Numbered from the stretch's first letter, positions 1-8,628 are shown. The stretch is DNA of 64,000 bases from Paraburkholderia sp. BCC1884 (GCF_900996225.1 NZ_CAAJGL010000068.1:868001-932000), one strand, 5' to 3'. A program made the numbers and translations. The notes: generated by a model from the sequence alone, not told the origin.

Positions 1-171
1 CTGGGCGTGTTTCCGTTGGCTGAACTCGGCGCGGAGGACCTCTCGTTGCTGCGCGGTCTGCGCTGGCTCGGCCGCGCGGAAGGCGTGATCGAAGAGGTCC
101 ACGCGATCCGCTCGCGGCGTGGCCAGCATCACGTGCTCGCGTCTCAGGTGATCGCCGCCGCGCGAACCTGA
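1..171 (+). CDS. C-terminal 56 residues of an unidentified protein
   Basis: The window opens inside a reading frame that stays open from base 1 to a TGA at 169-171. The visible tail is rich in Leu, Arg and Ala, and I do not recognise a family. The frame ends 28 bp inside the convergent TerB-like gene, a tail-to-tail overlap common in compact genomes. The start lies outside the window, so length and function cannot be judged. It could be a shadow frame, although the good codon composition and natural stop argue for a real gene end. Confidence 0.45.
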   Translation: MGVFPLAELGAEDLSLLRGLRWLGRAEGVIEEVHAIRSRRGQHHVLASQVIAAART

Positions 172-605
172 GCGCGCGCTGGGCCTTGGTCGCCGCCGCG
201 AGAGTCGACGAGGCGCTCGGGTGCGACGCCCCATGCCTTCAATATGGCAGCGAGCAAGGCGATTTCGCCGTCCGCCAAGTGGTTGTCCGCGATCACGACG
301 GCCGCGCACAGGCGCATGACCTTGCGACGCAAGGCGGGGTCGTCGATCTCGTCGATCAGCGTGGCGAGCATGGCGGTGTCGAGTTGGCCAGAGGAAGGCG
401 AGAGCGAAGTGTGACCGACCGAGTGGTCCTCGCACAGGTTCTGCACGATCTGCGCAAATTGTTCTGGGGCAAGGCCGAGTTGGCCGGCAATGTCGAGCTT
501 CTCCAGCGCACGCTCCTCCGAGCTGCAGACGTGGCCATCGGAAGTCAAGGCCAAGGCGACGATACGGGCTGCGGCTTGCGGGCTGTTACGCGGATAGGTT
601 CTCAT
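144..605 (-). CDS. TerB-like (tellurite resistance TerB family) protein
   Basis: The 153-residue protein is all-helical by inspection and has the pattern of the TerB/DjlA-N domain: an early helix with ALTSDGHV followed by EERALEKLD, and a second acidic repeat VIADNHLADGEIALLAAILKA near residues 102-121. TerB-like domains carry acidic metal-binding helices and occur in stress and membrane-associated modules. The specific role of single-domain copies like this one is not established. No ter operon genes are nearby, so a tellurite function should not be assumed. The Shine-Dalgarno is weak (GGACACCCGATC before ATG). Confidence 0.6.
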   Translation of the reverse strand: MRTYPRNSPQAAARIVALALTSDGHVCSSEERALEKLDIAGQLGLAPEQFAQIVQNLCEDHSVGHTSLSPSSGQLDTAMLATLIDEIDDPALRRKVMRLCAAVVIADNHLADGEIALLAAILKAWGVAPERLVDSRGGDQGPARAQVRAAAIT

Positions 606-667
606 GATCGGGTGTCCTTGGCGGAGCGCGTCCGCGGTAATGAAGTGACCCCAGTCTGAGTCAGTCT

Positions 668-1078
668 ATGAATCGGATAAATCTGCCTTTTATGGAACGA
701 AGGTTCGGAAAAGACGAAGTATGGAGTGTGCCCAGCGCAAGCGCGCATCCGCTGACATTCAAACGCCTGACCTTCGAGGGCGAATGGATCAACAAAACGA
801 CGCCTGAAGACGCGGGCCCGTTTGTCGATACGTATATCAACCGTCGTAACAACGGCGTGATCGGCGAGGTCACGACGTCCGTCGTGCCGCCGCCTCAATG
901 CGTGCAGACCACTGCGGTCAGCAGCAACGGAATGATCATGTGGACGGTGGCGGTGCTGCCGGCCGCCTTAACGCGCGATTCGACGGCCTCGCTCGGCGCG
1001 GACAGCACGGCGCCATACAGCGGGCTGGCAAGCGCCGTGCCGCGGCCTTTTTTGAACATGCCGTCGTCCGGTTCGTAG
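668..1078 (+). CDS. Doubtful small ORF, 136 aa
   Basis: The first 75 residues (to about base 890) read like ordinary protein with mixed composition. The rest runs antisense to the more convincing secreted-protein gene at 895-1338 and is probably shadow. There is no ribosome-binding site before the ATG. No family is recognised. It may be the remnant of a gene whose 3' end was lost, or not a gene at all. Without it, 606-894 holds nothing I can name. Confidence 0.2.
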   Translation: MNRINLPFMERRFGKDEVWSVPSASAHPLTFKRLTFEGEWINKTTPEDAGPFVDTYINRRNNGVIGEVTTSVVPPPQCVQTTAVSSNGMIMWTVAVLPAALTRDSTASLGADSTAPYSGLASAVPRPFLNMPSSGS

Positions 1079-1338
1079 CCGAGTACTGCGTAGACCCGGA
1101 AGCCGAATGCGGTCATGTCGCTGCCATGCACGGGGCGATATGCGTTCACGGAATTCGAGTCGACCCGCATGGGATCCGGCTCGATGTATTTGTCATCGAT
1201 CAACTGGCCAATGAACGCGTGCGGATGCGCCTGGCAGTCGAATTGCGCATCGAGCGAGTAGGCGTGCGACGTGAGGGGGCAGAAGCCCGCGCCGGCAGTG
1301 ACGAGTAGAGCGAGTTTGCTTAGAGGATGGCTTGCCAT
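895..1338 (-). CDS. Secreted hypothetical protein, 147 aa
   Basis: The N-terminus (MASHPLSKLALLVTAGAGF, then a polar stretch ending SHA) looks like a Sec signal peptide with cleavage after Ala near residue 26. The mature part has two Cys-containing segments and a hydrophobic C-terminus (MIIPLLLTAVV). No known domain is recognised. It sits alone between the TerB-like gene and a PAP2 phosphatase, both on the same strand but separated by gaps of more than 100 bp, so no operon is implied. Confidence 0.5.
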   Translation of the reverse strand: MASHPLSKLALLVTAGAGFCPLTSHAYSLDAQFDCQAHPHAFIGQLIDDKYIEPDPMRVDSNSVNAYRPVHGSDMTAFGFRVYAVLGYEPDDGMFKKGRGTALASPLYGAVLSAPSEAVESRVKAAGSTATVHMIIPLLLTAVVCTH

Positions 1339-1450
1339 GTCTACCTGCCTGAACCGCGGCGCGTCGGCCCGCTGGCGACGCTCTAGTTGTTAGTCTCGCA
1401 GATTTTTGCACAGGGCGTATGCGTGCCAGCGAACTCTTGCGACGGCGGCC

Positions 1451-2437
1451 TTATCCAGTCGCGCCGGTGAGACCGGCGTGCGGGCGGGCGGCACCTTGAC
1501 GGTGCGCGCGCTTCACGCACCAGATGGTCAGCGTTGCGAGGGCGAGGCCGGCGATCACGTCGGCCAGATAGTGACCGCCCTGGGTCGGCGTCGAGGCGAT
1601 CATCGTCGTGTTGAGTACGACAGCGCACCAGAAAAGCAGCGGTGTGCGCCGTAGTGCGTAAGTGAAGAGAACCGCGAGCACGGTATGGAAGGACGGGATC
1701 GATACCAAACCCTGAACGCTCGCCAGGTCGAAGGTGCGTTGCGTGCCATCGCGCAGTGTCGCGAAGTCCGATACGGTTGCAAGAAGATTGGGGTCGGCCA
1801 CGTTGAAATGCACGAACGCCGCTGTCGCGGGGAAGGGCGTCGAAAGTACGAGCACGAGAAGAGCGGACACCATTACCAGAAAGACAAAGTCCGACAATTC
1901 ATCGTTCTGGCCCGACAGCCCGAGCACGAATGGAATGATCGGAAGTTGCCAGCGTCCGCTTTCATACGCGAGTTGGAGAATGCGGTGGACGTGAGGGTGC
2001 GCCTGAACCCACTGATAAAGTGCGAGCCAGTCGAATCCCAGGGTCTGGTCGAAACGGACGAGTGTGCCATCCACGAGCGGCGGGTTGACTGTCACGCATA
2101 GATACGACAGCACGGCGGCCACCGCGAAAAAGCACGTCAGAACGGCGTACCAGGCGACGGTGCGTGACACTTCGACAATGCGTAAGGTGGCGGTAATCTG
2201 TCGATAGCGCGGGATACGGGTCACGATTAGAACACCGAGCGCCATCAGGATCAGCTGGCCGACATTTTTTGCTTTGCCTTCGATGCCGGCGAGGCTGACG
2301 GCGTAGTGGGCGACACGCAGCCAGATCACATCGATGAGCAGGACGATGCCCACCACGATCCATCCACGACGATATTCGTTCCAGAAGGATCGCCGTGAGC
2401 GCTGCGAAAAGATCGGAGCTTCGTTGCGTCGACGCAT
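1451..2437 (-). CDS. PAP2-superfamily membrane phosphatase
   Basis: This is a 328-residue multi-pass membrane protein. About six hydrophobic segments are visible (around residues 27-50, 60-74, 95-113, 165-175, 185-205 and 252-300). The signature of phosphatidic-acid phosphatase type 2 and inositol-phosphotransferase proteins is present: SIPSFH at 246-251 (motif 2) and STPTQGGHYLAD at 282-293 (motif 3, with catalytic His289 and the following Asp). Family members remove phosphate from, or transfer, lipid-linked phosphates at the outer membrane face. The substrate cannot be told from sequence. No neighbouring gene points to a pathway. Confidence 0.8.
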   Translation of the reverse strand: MRRRNEAPIFSQRSRRSFWNEYRRGWIVVGIVLLIDVIWLRVAHYAVSLAGIEGKAKNVGQLILMALGVLIVTRIPRYRQITATLRIVEVSRTVAWYAVLTCFFAVAAVLSYLCVTVNPPLVDGTLVRFDQTLGFDWLALYQWVQAHPHVHRILQLAYESGRWQLPIIPFVLGLSGQNDELSDFVFLVMVSALLVLVLSTPFPATAAFVHFNVADPNLLATVSDFATLRDGTQRTFDLASVQGLVSIPSFHTVLAVLFTYALRRTPLLFWCAVVLNTTMIASTPTQGGHYLADVIAGLALATLTIWCVKRAHRQGAARPHAGLTGATG

Positions 2438-2597
2438 GAAATACGGCCCGTAATCCAGGTCTTATAGCCGAATGCCGGTCAGGGATCGGCGCTCTCGCGC
2501 ACGTCATCGGAACAGTCGTGCGGCGCATGGCATGTTAACGGCGAAACGGGGCGACGGCTTGAGCGCTATCGAACAACCCTTCTAAACCCAGTCGCCG

Positions 2598-3701
2598 TCA
2601 GGACACCTTCGCCGGCATGAATCTGAATGACGCCGTCGGCACGAAGTAGCGCGATACCTCGCCGGAATAGACTTGTCCGGCGTCGATCGTCAGCTTCATG
2701 ATGGGCGCGCCCGGCTTCAGATTCAGCGCGCGCAGCGAGACCCAGAAAGTGTCCGGCCGCGTCGCCGAATCGAAGTAGTACGTCAGGTTCTTCTGGTCGG
2801 AAACGGTGCGCCAGATGGTGGACGACAGGTTGGGCATGTTCGGCGTGCTGATGCCGAGCGGCACGCTCACCGAACGCATCACGCTCATGACGCTCGCCAC
2901 TGCCTCATAGGCATACGACTGGTTTGGAACGCCGGCAATGTAGTTCGGATCGAGTTGCTTCGGAATGGCGTCGAGCAGGAACGACGCGCGCACGAAGCGA
3001 TCGGCGGCGCGGTTCGTACCGGGCAGGAAGCTCAGGCCGCCCACGCCTTTCCAGTAGGTGTCGAGCGCGAGCTGCTCGCTGTAAATCGGCGAGTTCGTCA
3101 TGATCCTGAACGCCTTGCCGTGGTGGATCACCAGCTTGCCGTCGAGATATTCCAGAATCGCCGAATCGCCTTGGGCGTCCGAGAGCGCGAGGTGGATCGT
3201 CAGCGGTTTGCCGTTGGGCAAGGGCGGCGCGATGATCTGGAACGGCTCGCGGCCGAGCGCGTCGACCGCTTCGGAGACCGTTGCGAAGTTGTCGAGCGCG
3301 TATTGCGCCCACAGGCTGATGGACAGCGGCGCGCGCTGCAGATCGGGCTTGCCGTAGTCGGTTTCGGCGAGATAGAGCGCATTCGCCACGAGCCCGCGCT
3401 CGTTCATGCCGTCGACGCTGCCGATTTCGTAGCCCGAGACGATCACGCTGCCGTACTTCGAGGTCCAGCGCGGGGTGCGGGGTCCCGCGGCGCCGTCGCG
3501 TGCGATCCCCGCTGGAAAGACCCACACGTTCGAGCGCATGTCTTCGGACCAGTCCATCGAGCGGCCGGTTATCACGGTGCCGTCGTCGCCGACATACAGC
3601 GCGCGGGTGCAGCCGCTCGCCAGCGACGTGGCGAACAGGGCCAGCGCGGCAAGGGCCGCGCCGATCAAGGCGTACTGGAACTTGCGGAACAGGCCGGGCA
3701 T
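2598..3701 (-). CDS. Secreted linear amide C-N hydrolase (choloylglycine/penicillin acylase family)
   Basis: The protein is 367 residues from the ATG at 3701, chosen because AGAGGAAG lies a few bases upstream; an in-frame ATG at 3776 has no such support. The N-terminus is a signal peptide (hydrophobic residues 10-28). The Ntn-nucleophile Cys31 directly follows in ASGCTRALYVGDDG, and GRSMDW supplies the conserved downstream Asp-Trp. The family hydrolyses amide bonds such as conjugated bile salts, penicillin V or acyl-homoserine lactones. Substrate is unknown here. It is preceded by the PAP2 gene on the same strand with a 160-bp gap. Confidence 0.8.
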   Translation of the reverse strand: MPGLFRKFQYALIGAALAALALFATSLASGCTRALYVGDDGTVITGRSMDWSEDMRSNVWVFPAGIARDGAAGPRTPRWTSKYGSVIVSGYEIGSVDGMNERGLVANALYLAETDYGKPDLQRAPLSISLWAQYALDNFATVSEAVDALGREPFQIIAPPLPNGKPLTIHLALSDAQGDSAILEYLDGKLVIHHGKAFRIMTNSPIYSEQLALDTYWKGVGGLSFLPGTNRAADRFVRASFLLDAIPKQLDPNYIAGVPNQSYAYEAVASVMSVMRSVSVPLGISTPNMPNLSSTIWRTVSDQKNLTYYFDSATRPDTFWVSLRALNLKPGAPIMKLTIDAGQVYSGEVSRYFVPTASFRFMPAKVS

Positions 3702-3847
3702 GGCGTCTTCCTCTGAGCGGGCGATAGGCGGGCGGAGGGACGAACGTTGATGCACGTCTCGCCCGACGAGGAGCATAGCAAAAGGCCGGGACGGCGGCCG
3801 AGCGGTGCCGCGTCTTCATTCAAGCTGCATATTCAGGCGACCTCAGA

Positions 3848-3877
3848 CCACTTCAGGCCACTTCAGGCCACTTCGGG
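3848..3877. repeat. Three 10-bp tandem copies of CCACTTCAGG
   Basis: Units lie at 3848-3857, 3858-3867 and 3868-3877, the last with one mismatch (CGGG). They sit just upstream of the response-regulator promoter. Short tandem repeats like this may be slippage-prone; no function is evident. Confidence 0.7.
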
Positions 3878-3908
3878 CACCTATGCGGGCTGAGCGCCGA
3901 AGCAAGTT

Positions 3909-3939
3909 TGCACGTTTTGGCAAAGAGCCCTGTACTATA
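3909..3939 (+). promoter_or_regulatory. Possible sigma-70 promoter of the response-regulator gene
   Basis: TTGCAC at 3909-3914 and TACTAT at 3934-3939 with a 19-bp spacer and a TG just before the -10. The spacer is longer than ideal. The leader to the ATG at 4076 would be about 130 nt. Confidence 0.35.
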
Positions 3940-4075
3940 CGGTTCACCGGGAACCGGCCCGACAACCAGGCTTGAACAGTCCGGCGTGTCAGCAAACACG
4001 GACCGCTTTTTTCGTATGGTTGCTGGCCTGCCGCGTTGGTTTTGCCAGCGGCGGCGCGACGAACCACGTGAAAAT

Positions 4076-5038
4076 ATGAACAACTTTATTCGACCACCAG
4101 TTTTCTATCCGGCAACGGTCGTCTTCGTCGACGACAACGACAGCTACCTCGACGCGCTGCGCCGTTTCTTTCCGGACGTTTCCACTCATCTGTTCTACAC
4201 GCGTCCGCAAACCGCGCTGGCGTTCATCCGTCAGCACGCGCGCGAGAACTCGCTGGAGTTCGCGTCGGCGTCGGCGTGTCTGAGCGAGACGGGCTTCGAG
4301 CGGCTGGTCGAAACGTCGGCCGAGCGAGACATCCTGAGCCGCGACGACCGCTTCGCCGAAGTGGCGGCGGTAGTCGTCGACTACGACATGCCGGGTATGA
4401 GCGGGGTCGAATTTCTCTCGTCCATTTCCCATCTGCGTTGCGCCAAGGTGTTGCTGACCGGCGTCGCTGACGAAACCGTCGCGGTGAAAGCGTTCAATGC
4501 CGGCATCGTCGATCTGTACCTGCGGAAAACGGAACCGGACTCGGGCAATCGACTGGTCAATTTTCTGAAGGACGCCAAAAACCGGCATTGCGCCGAAGGT
4601 GGCTGGCTGGCGCTCGGCGAAAATGGACTGACCTACTGTGACCCGCGAACGCGGGCGGTGATCGACAACATCGTCGCCACCCAAGGCATCGTCGAGTACT
4701 ACTGGCGTCCTGAGCAGAACGCCATCCTGATGTTCGACCGCGCGGGCAAGCCGAGCGTGTTCGTCGCGTGGGCGGAGAACGACTGGATCTCGCAGGGCGA
4801 GATCGTCGCGGACGAAAGCGGGCCGGCCGAGTTGCTGCGCCAGTTGGCGGTGCGCGAGGCGATGCCGCTGTTCTGGCCGGATCTGGCTTACCGTTACGGC
4901 ATGAACGTCAGGACGCTGACTCCCCAACCGATTCCGGATTGGAACGACGCGTTCTATTGCTGGGCGCCGATCGAAGCCAACGAGGTGGGCGCCAACCCGT
5001 TGACCTTCGCGCAATGGCGGAGCGAGGGAAAGCAGTAA
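4076..5038 (+). CDS. Response regulator with expanded receiver domain and unknown output domain
   Basis: The protein is 320 residues from the ATG at 4076; the frame is open upstream to 3908, but that stretch contains the promoter candidate. The receiver shows the acidic pair D19-D20, a phospho-acceptor Asp102 in DYDMPGMSG, the Thr of LLTG and the Lys of YLRK. Asp102 is about 45 residues later than usual because of an inserted, partly helical segment (about residues 52-95). The C-terminal 140 residues carry no DNA-binding motif I recognise; the segment around YYWRPEQNAILMFDRAGKPS looks like a compact alpha/beta domain. No histidine kinase is adjacent, so it is an orphan regulator in this view. 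Confidence 0.75.
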   Translation: MNNFIRPPVFYPATVVFVDDNDSYLDALRRFFPDVSTHLFYTRPQTALAFIRQHARENSLEFASASACLSETGFERLVETSAERDILSRDDRFAEVAAVVVDYDMPGMSGVEFLSSISHLRCAKVLLTGVADETVAVKAFNAGIVDLYLRKTEPDSGNRLVNFLKDAKNRHCAEGGWLALGENGLTYCDPRTRAVIDNIVATQGIVEYYWRPEQNAILMFDRAGKPSVFVAWAENDWISQGEIVADESGPAELLRQLAVREAMPLFWPDLAYRYGMNVRTLTPQPIPDWNDAFYCWAPIEANEVGANPLTFAQWRSEGKQ

Positions 5039-5066
5039 TTCCGGATAGAAGGGCGCCCCACGCCGG

Positions 5067-5098
5067 GCGCCAGACCTTGTCGCAAGGGGATCTGGCGC
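5067..5098 (+). terminator. Hairpin after the response-regulator gene
   Basis: The arms GCGCCAGA (5067-5074) and TCTGGCGC (5091-5098) pair perfectly, with an inner CCTT/AAGG pairing. No T-run follows, so this is a strong hairpin but not a classical intrinsic terminator. Confidence 0.45.
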
Positions 5099-5134
5099 GA
5101 TTATCCTAATATTGGCAACAGTGAATTCATTGGT

Positions 5135-5149
5135 TAGGGGTTTACCCTA
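5135..5149. promoter_or_regulatory. Palindrome TAGGG-N5-CCCTA upstream of DUF4148 gene
   Basis: A perfect 5+5 palindrome with a GTTTA spacer lies 85 bp before the ATG at 5235, in an AT-richer intergenic stretch. It is a candidate operator for the stress-type small secreted protein gene that follows. The regulator is unknown. Confidence 0.4.
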
Positions 5150-5234
5150 GATAGCCTGTCTCCTAGACTGCTGTTCATCCGCTGCAGACACAAAGGTCTC
5201 AGCGCGGCAAACAAAAATCCTGGAGGTAGGAATC

Positions 5235-5561
5235 ATGAAATCGCTCATCGAAGCTGTTGTTATCGCTGCTCTCATCACCGCACCGCTCGCCGCTTTTGCT
5301 CAATCGAACCAGCCGGTGACTCGCGCTCAGGTGCGCGCCGAACTGGTTCAGATCGAAAAGGCCGGCTACAACCCGGCAACCTCGAACGACTACGACTACC
5401 CGGCCAACATTCAGGCTGCGGAAGCCCGGGTTGCCGCTCAGAACGGCTCGGCTCAAACCAGCGGCTACGGTTCGGCTACGCAAGGTTCGTCGCAGGCTGG
5501 CAGCCGTTCGTCGACCAGCGTCAGTTCCTACTCGGCTCCGGTTGCTAGCTACGGTCGATAA
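5235..5561 (+). CDS. DUF4148 secreted small protein
   Basis: The 108-residue protein has a clear signal peptide (to about Ala22-Gln23, LAAFAQ). A DUF4148-type core follows: TRAQVRAELVQIEKAGYNPATSNDYDYPANIQAAEARV, whose hallmark is RAEV/L..E...AGY/L followed by YP. A Ser/Gly/Gln-rich tail ends the protein. The ATG has a good ribosome-binding site (GGAGG, spacing 8). These proteins are abundant in Burkholderia and relatives and are thought to be periplasmic; no activity is established. A second family member lies at 24727-25038. Confidence 0.85.
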   Translation: MKSLIEAVVIAALITAPLAAFAQSNQPVTRAQVRAELVQIEKAGYNPATSNDYDYPANIQAAEARVAAQNGSAQTSGYGSATQGSSQAGSRSSTSVSSYSAPVASYGR

Positions 5562-5617
5562 TCAGGCAGCACGGCGCGCAGCATCGTAGCGCGCCGGATC
5601 GACCGGCATCCAACGCG

Positions 5618-5654
5618 ACAGGCTTGCTCTCACCGAAAGGTGAGGCAAGCCTGT
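5618..5654. terminator. Bidirectional hairpin between DUF4148 gene and gabD
   Basis: ACAGGCTTGC (5618-5627) pairs with GCAAGCCTGT (5645-5654). An inner stem CTCACC/GGTGAG closes a GAAA tetraloop, with one bulged T. It sits between two convergent genes and could stop transcription from either side; the T-tract is poor. Confidence 0.6.
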
Positions 5655-5742
5655 TGTGCATTCTGGACAATGACGGTCGCGAGACCGCAGATCGCGTGAC
5701 GTGCGTCGCCCCCGGCGCAAACGCAGATCGACGCTACCGCAT

Positions 5743-7203
5743 TCAGATTCCGCCGACGCACATGTACTTGATGACCACGTAGTCGTCGATACCGTAGTGC
5801 GAGCCTTCGCGGCCGAGGCCCGATTGCTTGACGCCGCCGAACGGTGCGACTTCGTTCGAGATCAGGCCGGTGTTGATGCCCACCATGCCGTATTCGAGCG
5901 CTTCCGCAACACGCCACACCCGACCGATATCGCGGCTATAGAAGTACGACGCGAGGCCGAATTCCGTGTCGTTCGCCATGCGGATCACTTCCTCGTCCGA
6001 CGCGAAGCGGAACAGCGGGGCGAGCGGACCGAAGGTTTCGTCGCGTGCCACTTTCATGGCCGGCGTGACATCGGCGAGTACGGTCGGCTCGAAGAAGCCG
6101 TGACCGAGCGCATGACGCTTGCCGCCCGTGACGATGCGCGCACCCTTGGCGAGCGCGTCTTCGATATGCGACTCGACCTTGAGCACGGCGGCTTCGTTGA
6201 TCAGCGGACCTTGCGTGACACCGTCGTCGGTGCCGCGCCCCACCTTCAGTTGTTCGACCGCGACGCGCAGTTTTTCCGCGAATGCGTCATACACCTTGTC
6301 ATGCACGTAGAAGCGATTCGTGCAGACGCAGGTCTGGCCGCTATTGCGATACTTCGACGCGATCGCGCCGGCCACGGCCGCATCCAGATCGGCGTCGTCG
6401 AACACGATGAACGGCGCGTTGCCGCCGAGTTCCAGCGACACTTTCTTGACCGTCGGCGCACATTGCGCCATCAGCAGACGACCCACCGGCGTCGAGCCCG
6501 TGAACGACAGCTTGCGCACGATCGGATTGCCAGTCATTTCCGCGCCGATCGCTTTCGGCTCGCCGGTGACGACGTTGAACACGCCGCGCGGCACGCCGGC
6601 ACGCTCGGCCAATACGGCCAGCGCGAGCGCGGAGAGCGGCGTGGCTTCAGCCGGTTTGACGAGGATCGGGCAACCCGCCGCCAGGGCCGGCCCGACCTTG
6701 CGCGTAATCATCGCCGCCGGGAAATTCCACGGCGTGATGGCCGCGCAAACGCCGATCGGCTCTTTCGTGACGACGATGCGCTTGTCGTTGGCGGGCGTCG
6801 GAATGGTGTCGCCGTTCACGCGCTTGCCTTCCTCCGCGAACCATTCCAGGAACGAGGCGGCGTACTGGATCTCGCCCTTGGCTTCGGCGAGCGGCTTGCC
6901 TTGTTCCGTGGTGAGAATCTTCGCCAGATCGTCGGCGTGTTCCAGCATCAGGTCGTGCCATTTGCGCAGGATCGTCGAACGCTGCTTCGCGGTCGTCGCG
7001 CGCCATGCGGGCCACGCGGCGTTCGCCGCGTCGATGGCGCGACGGGTTTCCGCCGCGCCCATGCGGGGAACCGTCGCGATCGTTTCGCCCGTCGCCGGAT
7101 TCTTGACCTCGAAAGTCGTGGCATCGTCGGCGCCTTGCCATTCGCCCGCGATGAACGCGTGCGTCTTGAGAAGCGTCGGGTCCTTCAGGCTCAGTGTGGT
7201 CAT
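5743..7203 (-). CDS. gabD: NAD(P)-dependent succinate-semialdehyde dehydrogenase
   Basis: The protein is 486 residues, the usual GabD length, from the ATG at 7203; the open frame upstream runs back through gabT and is shadow. Aldehyde dehydrogenase hallmarks are present: the general-base Glu in LELGGNAPF, the catalytic Cys in NSGQTCVCTNR (the two neighbouring Cys are typical of SSADH redox control), and ITPWNFP for cofactor binding. It oxidises succinate semialdehyde to succinate, completing the GABA shunt. It starts 10 bp after gabT on the same strand, so the two are co-transcribed. Control probably comes from the divergent MocR-type regulator. Confidence 0.93.
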   Translation of the reverse strand: MTTLSLKDPTLLKTHAFIAGEWQGADDATTFEVKNPATGETIATVPRMGAAETRRAIDAANAAWPAWRATTAKQRSTILRKWHDLMLEHADDLAKILTTEQGKPLAEAKGEIQYAASFLEWFAEEGKRVNGDTIPTPANDKRIVVTKEPIGVCAAITPWNFPAAMITRKVGPALAAGCPILVKPAEATPLSALALAVLAERAGVPRGVFNVVTGEPKAIGAEMTGNPIVRKLSFTGSTPVGRLLMAQCAPTVKKVSLELGGNAPFIVFDDADLDAAVAGAIASKYRNSGQTCVCTNRFYVHDKVYDAFAEKLRVAVEQLKVGRGTDDGVTQGPLINEAAVLKVESHIEDALAKGARIVTGGKRHALGHGFFEPTVLADVTPAMKVARDETFGPLAPLFRFASDEEVIRMANDTEFGLASYFYSRDIGRVWRVAEALEYGMVGINTGLISNEVAPFGGVKQSGLGREGSHYGIDDYVVIKYMCVGGI

Positions 7204-7213
7204 CCGTGTTTCC

Positions 7214-8497
7214 TCAGGCTGCGATCGTGACGCTTTCTTTGACCACGTCTTCGAGGATCGCCATGGCTTCGTCGAAGACGGCGTCCTGAATCGTGAGCGG
7301 GAACAGGAAGCGCACCACGTTGGAATACACGCCGCACACCAGCAGAAGCAGGCCGCGTTCGAGCGCGCGAGTCTGCACGCGCCTGGTGAAGTCTGCATCC
7401 GGTTCCGTGCCGCCTGGCTTGCAGAACTCGACTGCGACCATGCCACCGGGGCCGCGCACGTCGGCGATCTGCGGCACTTCGCTTTGCAGCGCGATCAGCT
7501 TGGCCTTGATGCGGTCGCCCAGCAGCGTCGCGCGTTCGCAGAGTTGTTCTTCGTCGATGATGTCGAGCACCGCGTGCGCCGCCGCCACCGCCAGCGGATT
7601 GCCGGCATAGGTGCCACCGAGGCCGCCAGGCGCTGCGGCATCCATCACATCGGCGCGACCGATCACGCCCGACAGCGGCATGCCGCCTGCCAGACTCTTG
7701 GCGACCGTCATCAGATCGGGCACGACGTCGTAGTGATGCATCGCGAACAGCTTGCCGGTGCGGGCAAATCCCGTTTGCACTTCGTCGGCGATCAGCAGGA
7801 TGCCGTGCTCGTTGCACAGCTTGCGCAGCGCGCGCACGAACTCGGCCGGCGCCGGATAGAAACCACCTTCGCCCTGAACCGGTTCGAAGATGATCGCGGC
7901 GACGCGCTTCGGATCGATGTCGGCCTTGAACAGGTAGTCGATGGCTTTCAGCGAGTCGGCGGTCGTCACGCCGTGCAGCGGATTCGGGAACGGAGCGTGG
8001 AACACGTCCGACGGGAACGGGCCGAAGCCGATCTTGTACGGCGCGACCTTGCCGGTCAGCGCCATGCCCATCAGCGTGCGGCCGTGGAAACCGCCGGTGA
8101 AGGCGATCACGCCCGGACGGCCGGTGGCGGCGCGGGCAATCTTGATGGCGTTTTCGACGGCTTCAGCGCCGGTTGTGAAGAAGGCGGTCTTCTTCGGATG
8201 GTCGCCCGGCGCGCGCTCGTTGAGCTTCTCGGCCAGTTCGACATACGACGCGTACGGAACGATCTGATACGCCGTATGCGTGAAATGATCGAGCTGGTCG
8301 CGAATCGCCGCGACGATCTTCGGATGACGATGGCCCGTATTGCACACCGCGATGCCGGCGGCGAAGTCGATGAAACGGCGGCCTTCGACGTCCCACAGCT
8401 CCGCGTTTTCGGCGCGCTCGGCGTAGAAATCGCACATCACGCCGACGCCGCGCGGGGTGGCGGCGTCTTTGCGGCTCTTCAGGTCGGCGTTCTTCAT
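7214..8497 (-). CDS. gabT: 4-aminobutyrate-2-oxoglutarate transaminase
   Basis: The protein is 427 residues from the ATG at 8497 (AGGAG six bases upstream). An ATG two codons earlier overlaps that site and is less likely. It is a class-III PLP aminotransferase: GAEAVENAIKIARAATGRPGVIAF, the IADEVQTGFARTG motif with its PLP-contacting Asp, and the Schiff-base Lys in AKSLAGGMPL. The GHRHPKIV and PRGVGV motifs match GabT. It converts GABA plus 2-oxoglutarate to succinate semialdehyde plus glutamate. It is first gene of the gabT-gabD unit, divergent from the MocR regulator. Confidence 0.93.
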   Translation of the reverse strand: MKNADLKSRKDAATPRGVGVMCDFYAERAENAELWDVEGRRFIDFAAGIAVCNTGHRHPKIVAAIRDQLDHFTHTAYQIVPYASYVELAEKLNERAPGDHPKKTAFFTTGAEAVENAIKIARAATGRPGVIAFTGGFHGRTLMGMALTGKVAPYKIGFGPFPSDVFHAPFPNPLHGVTTADSLKAIDYLFKADIDPKRVAAIIFEPVQGEGGFYPAPAEFVRALRKLCNEHGILLIADEVQTGFARTGKLFAMHHYDVVPDLMTVAKSLAGGMPLSGVIGRADVMDAAAPGGLGGTYAGNPLAVAAAHAVLDIIDEEQLCERATLLGDRIKAKLIALQSEVPQIADVRGPGGMVAVEFCKPGGTEPDADFTRRVQTRALERGLLLLVCGVYSNVVRFLFPLTIQDAVFDEAMAILEDVVKESVTIAA

Positions 8498-8581
8498 GGT
8501 CATCTCCTGGCTCCTCGGTATCTTCGGTATGGGCAGAGGCCGCACGTCCGGCGCGGCACATGCAGCGACTATAATGAGATT

Positions 8582-8625
8582 TGGCTCTTAACTTCAGAGC
8601 CATTTCAATAAAAATGTAGGAGCCA
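8582..8625. promoter_or_regulatory. Candidate operator in the gabT/gabR divergent region
   Basis: The intergenic stretch has TGGCTCT (8582-8588), the inverted AGAGCCA (8596-8602) with a 7-bp spacer, and a third copy AGGAGCCA (8618-8625) in direct orientation 23 bp from the second. Two direct plus one inverted half-site is the layout reported for MocR/GabR-type regulators. The third copy also contains the Shine-Dalgarno (AGGAG) of the regulator's own ATG at 8629, which would suit autorepression. Confidence 0.5.
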
Positions 8626-8628
8626 ATC

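Noticed and set aside
2673..3716. A 347-codon plus-strand frame
   Set aside because: Antisense to the Ntn hydrolase, Arg/Val/Gln-rich, no motif.
6320..8611. A 763-codon open frame on the plus strand
   Set aside because: Antisense to gabD and gabT; no ribosome-binding site and no family motif.
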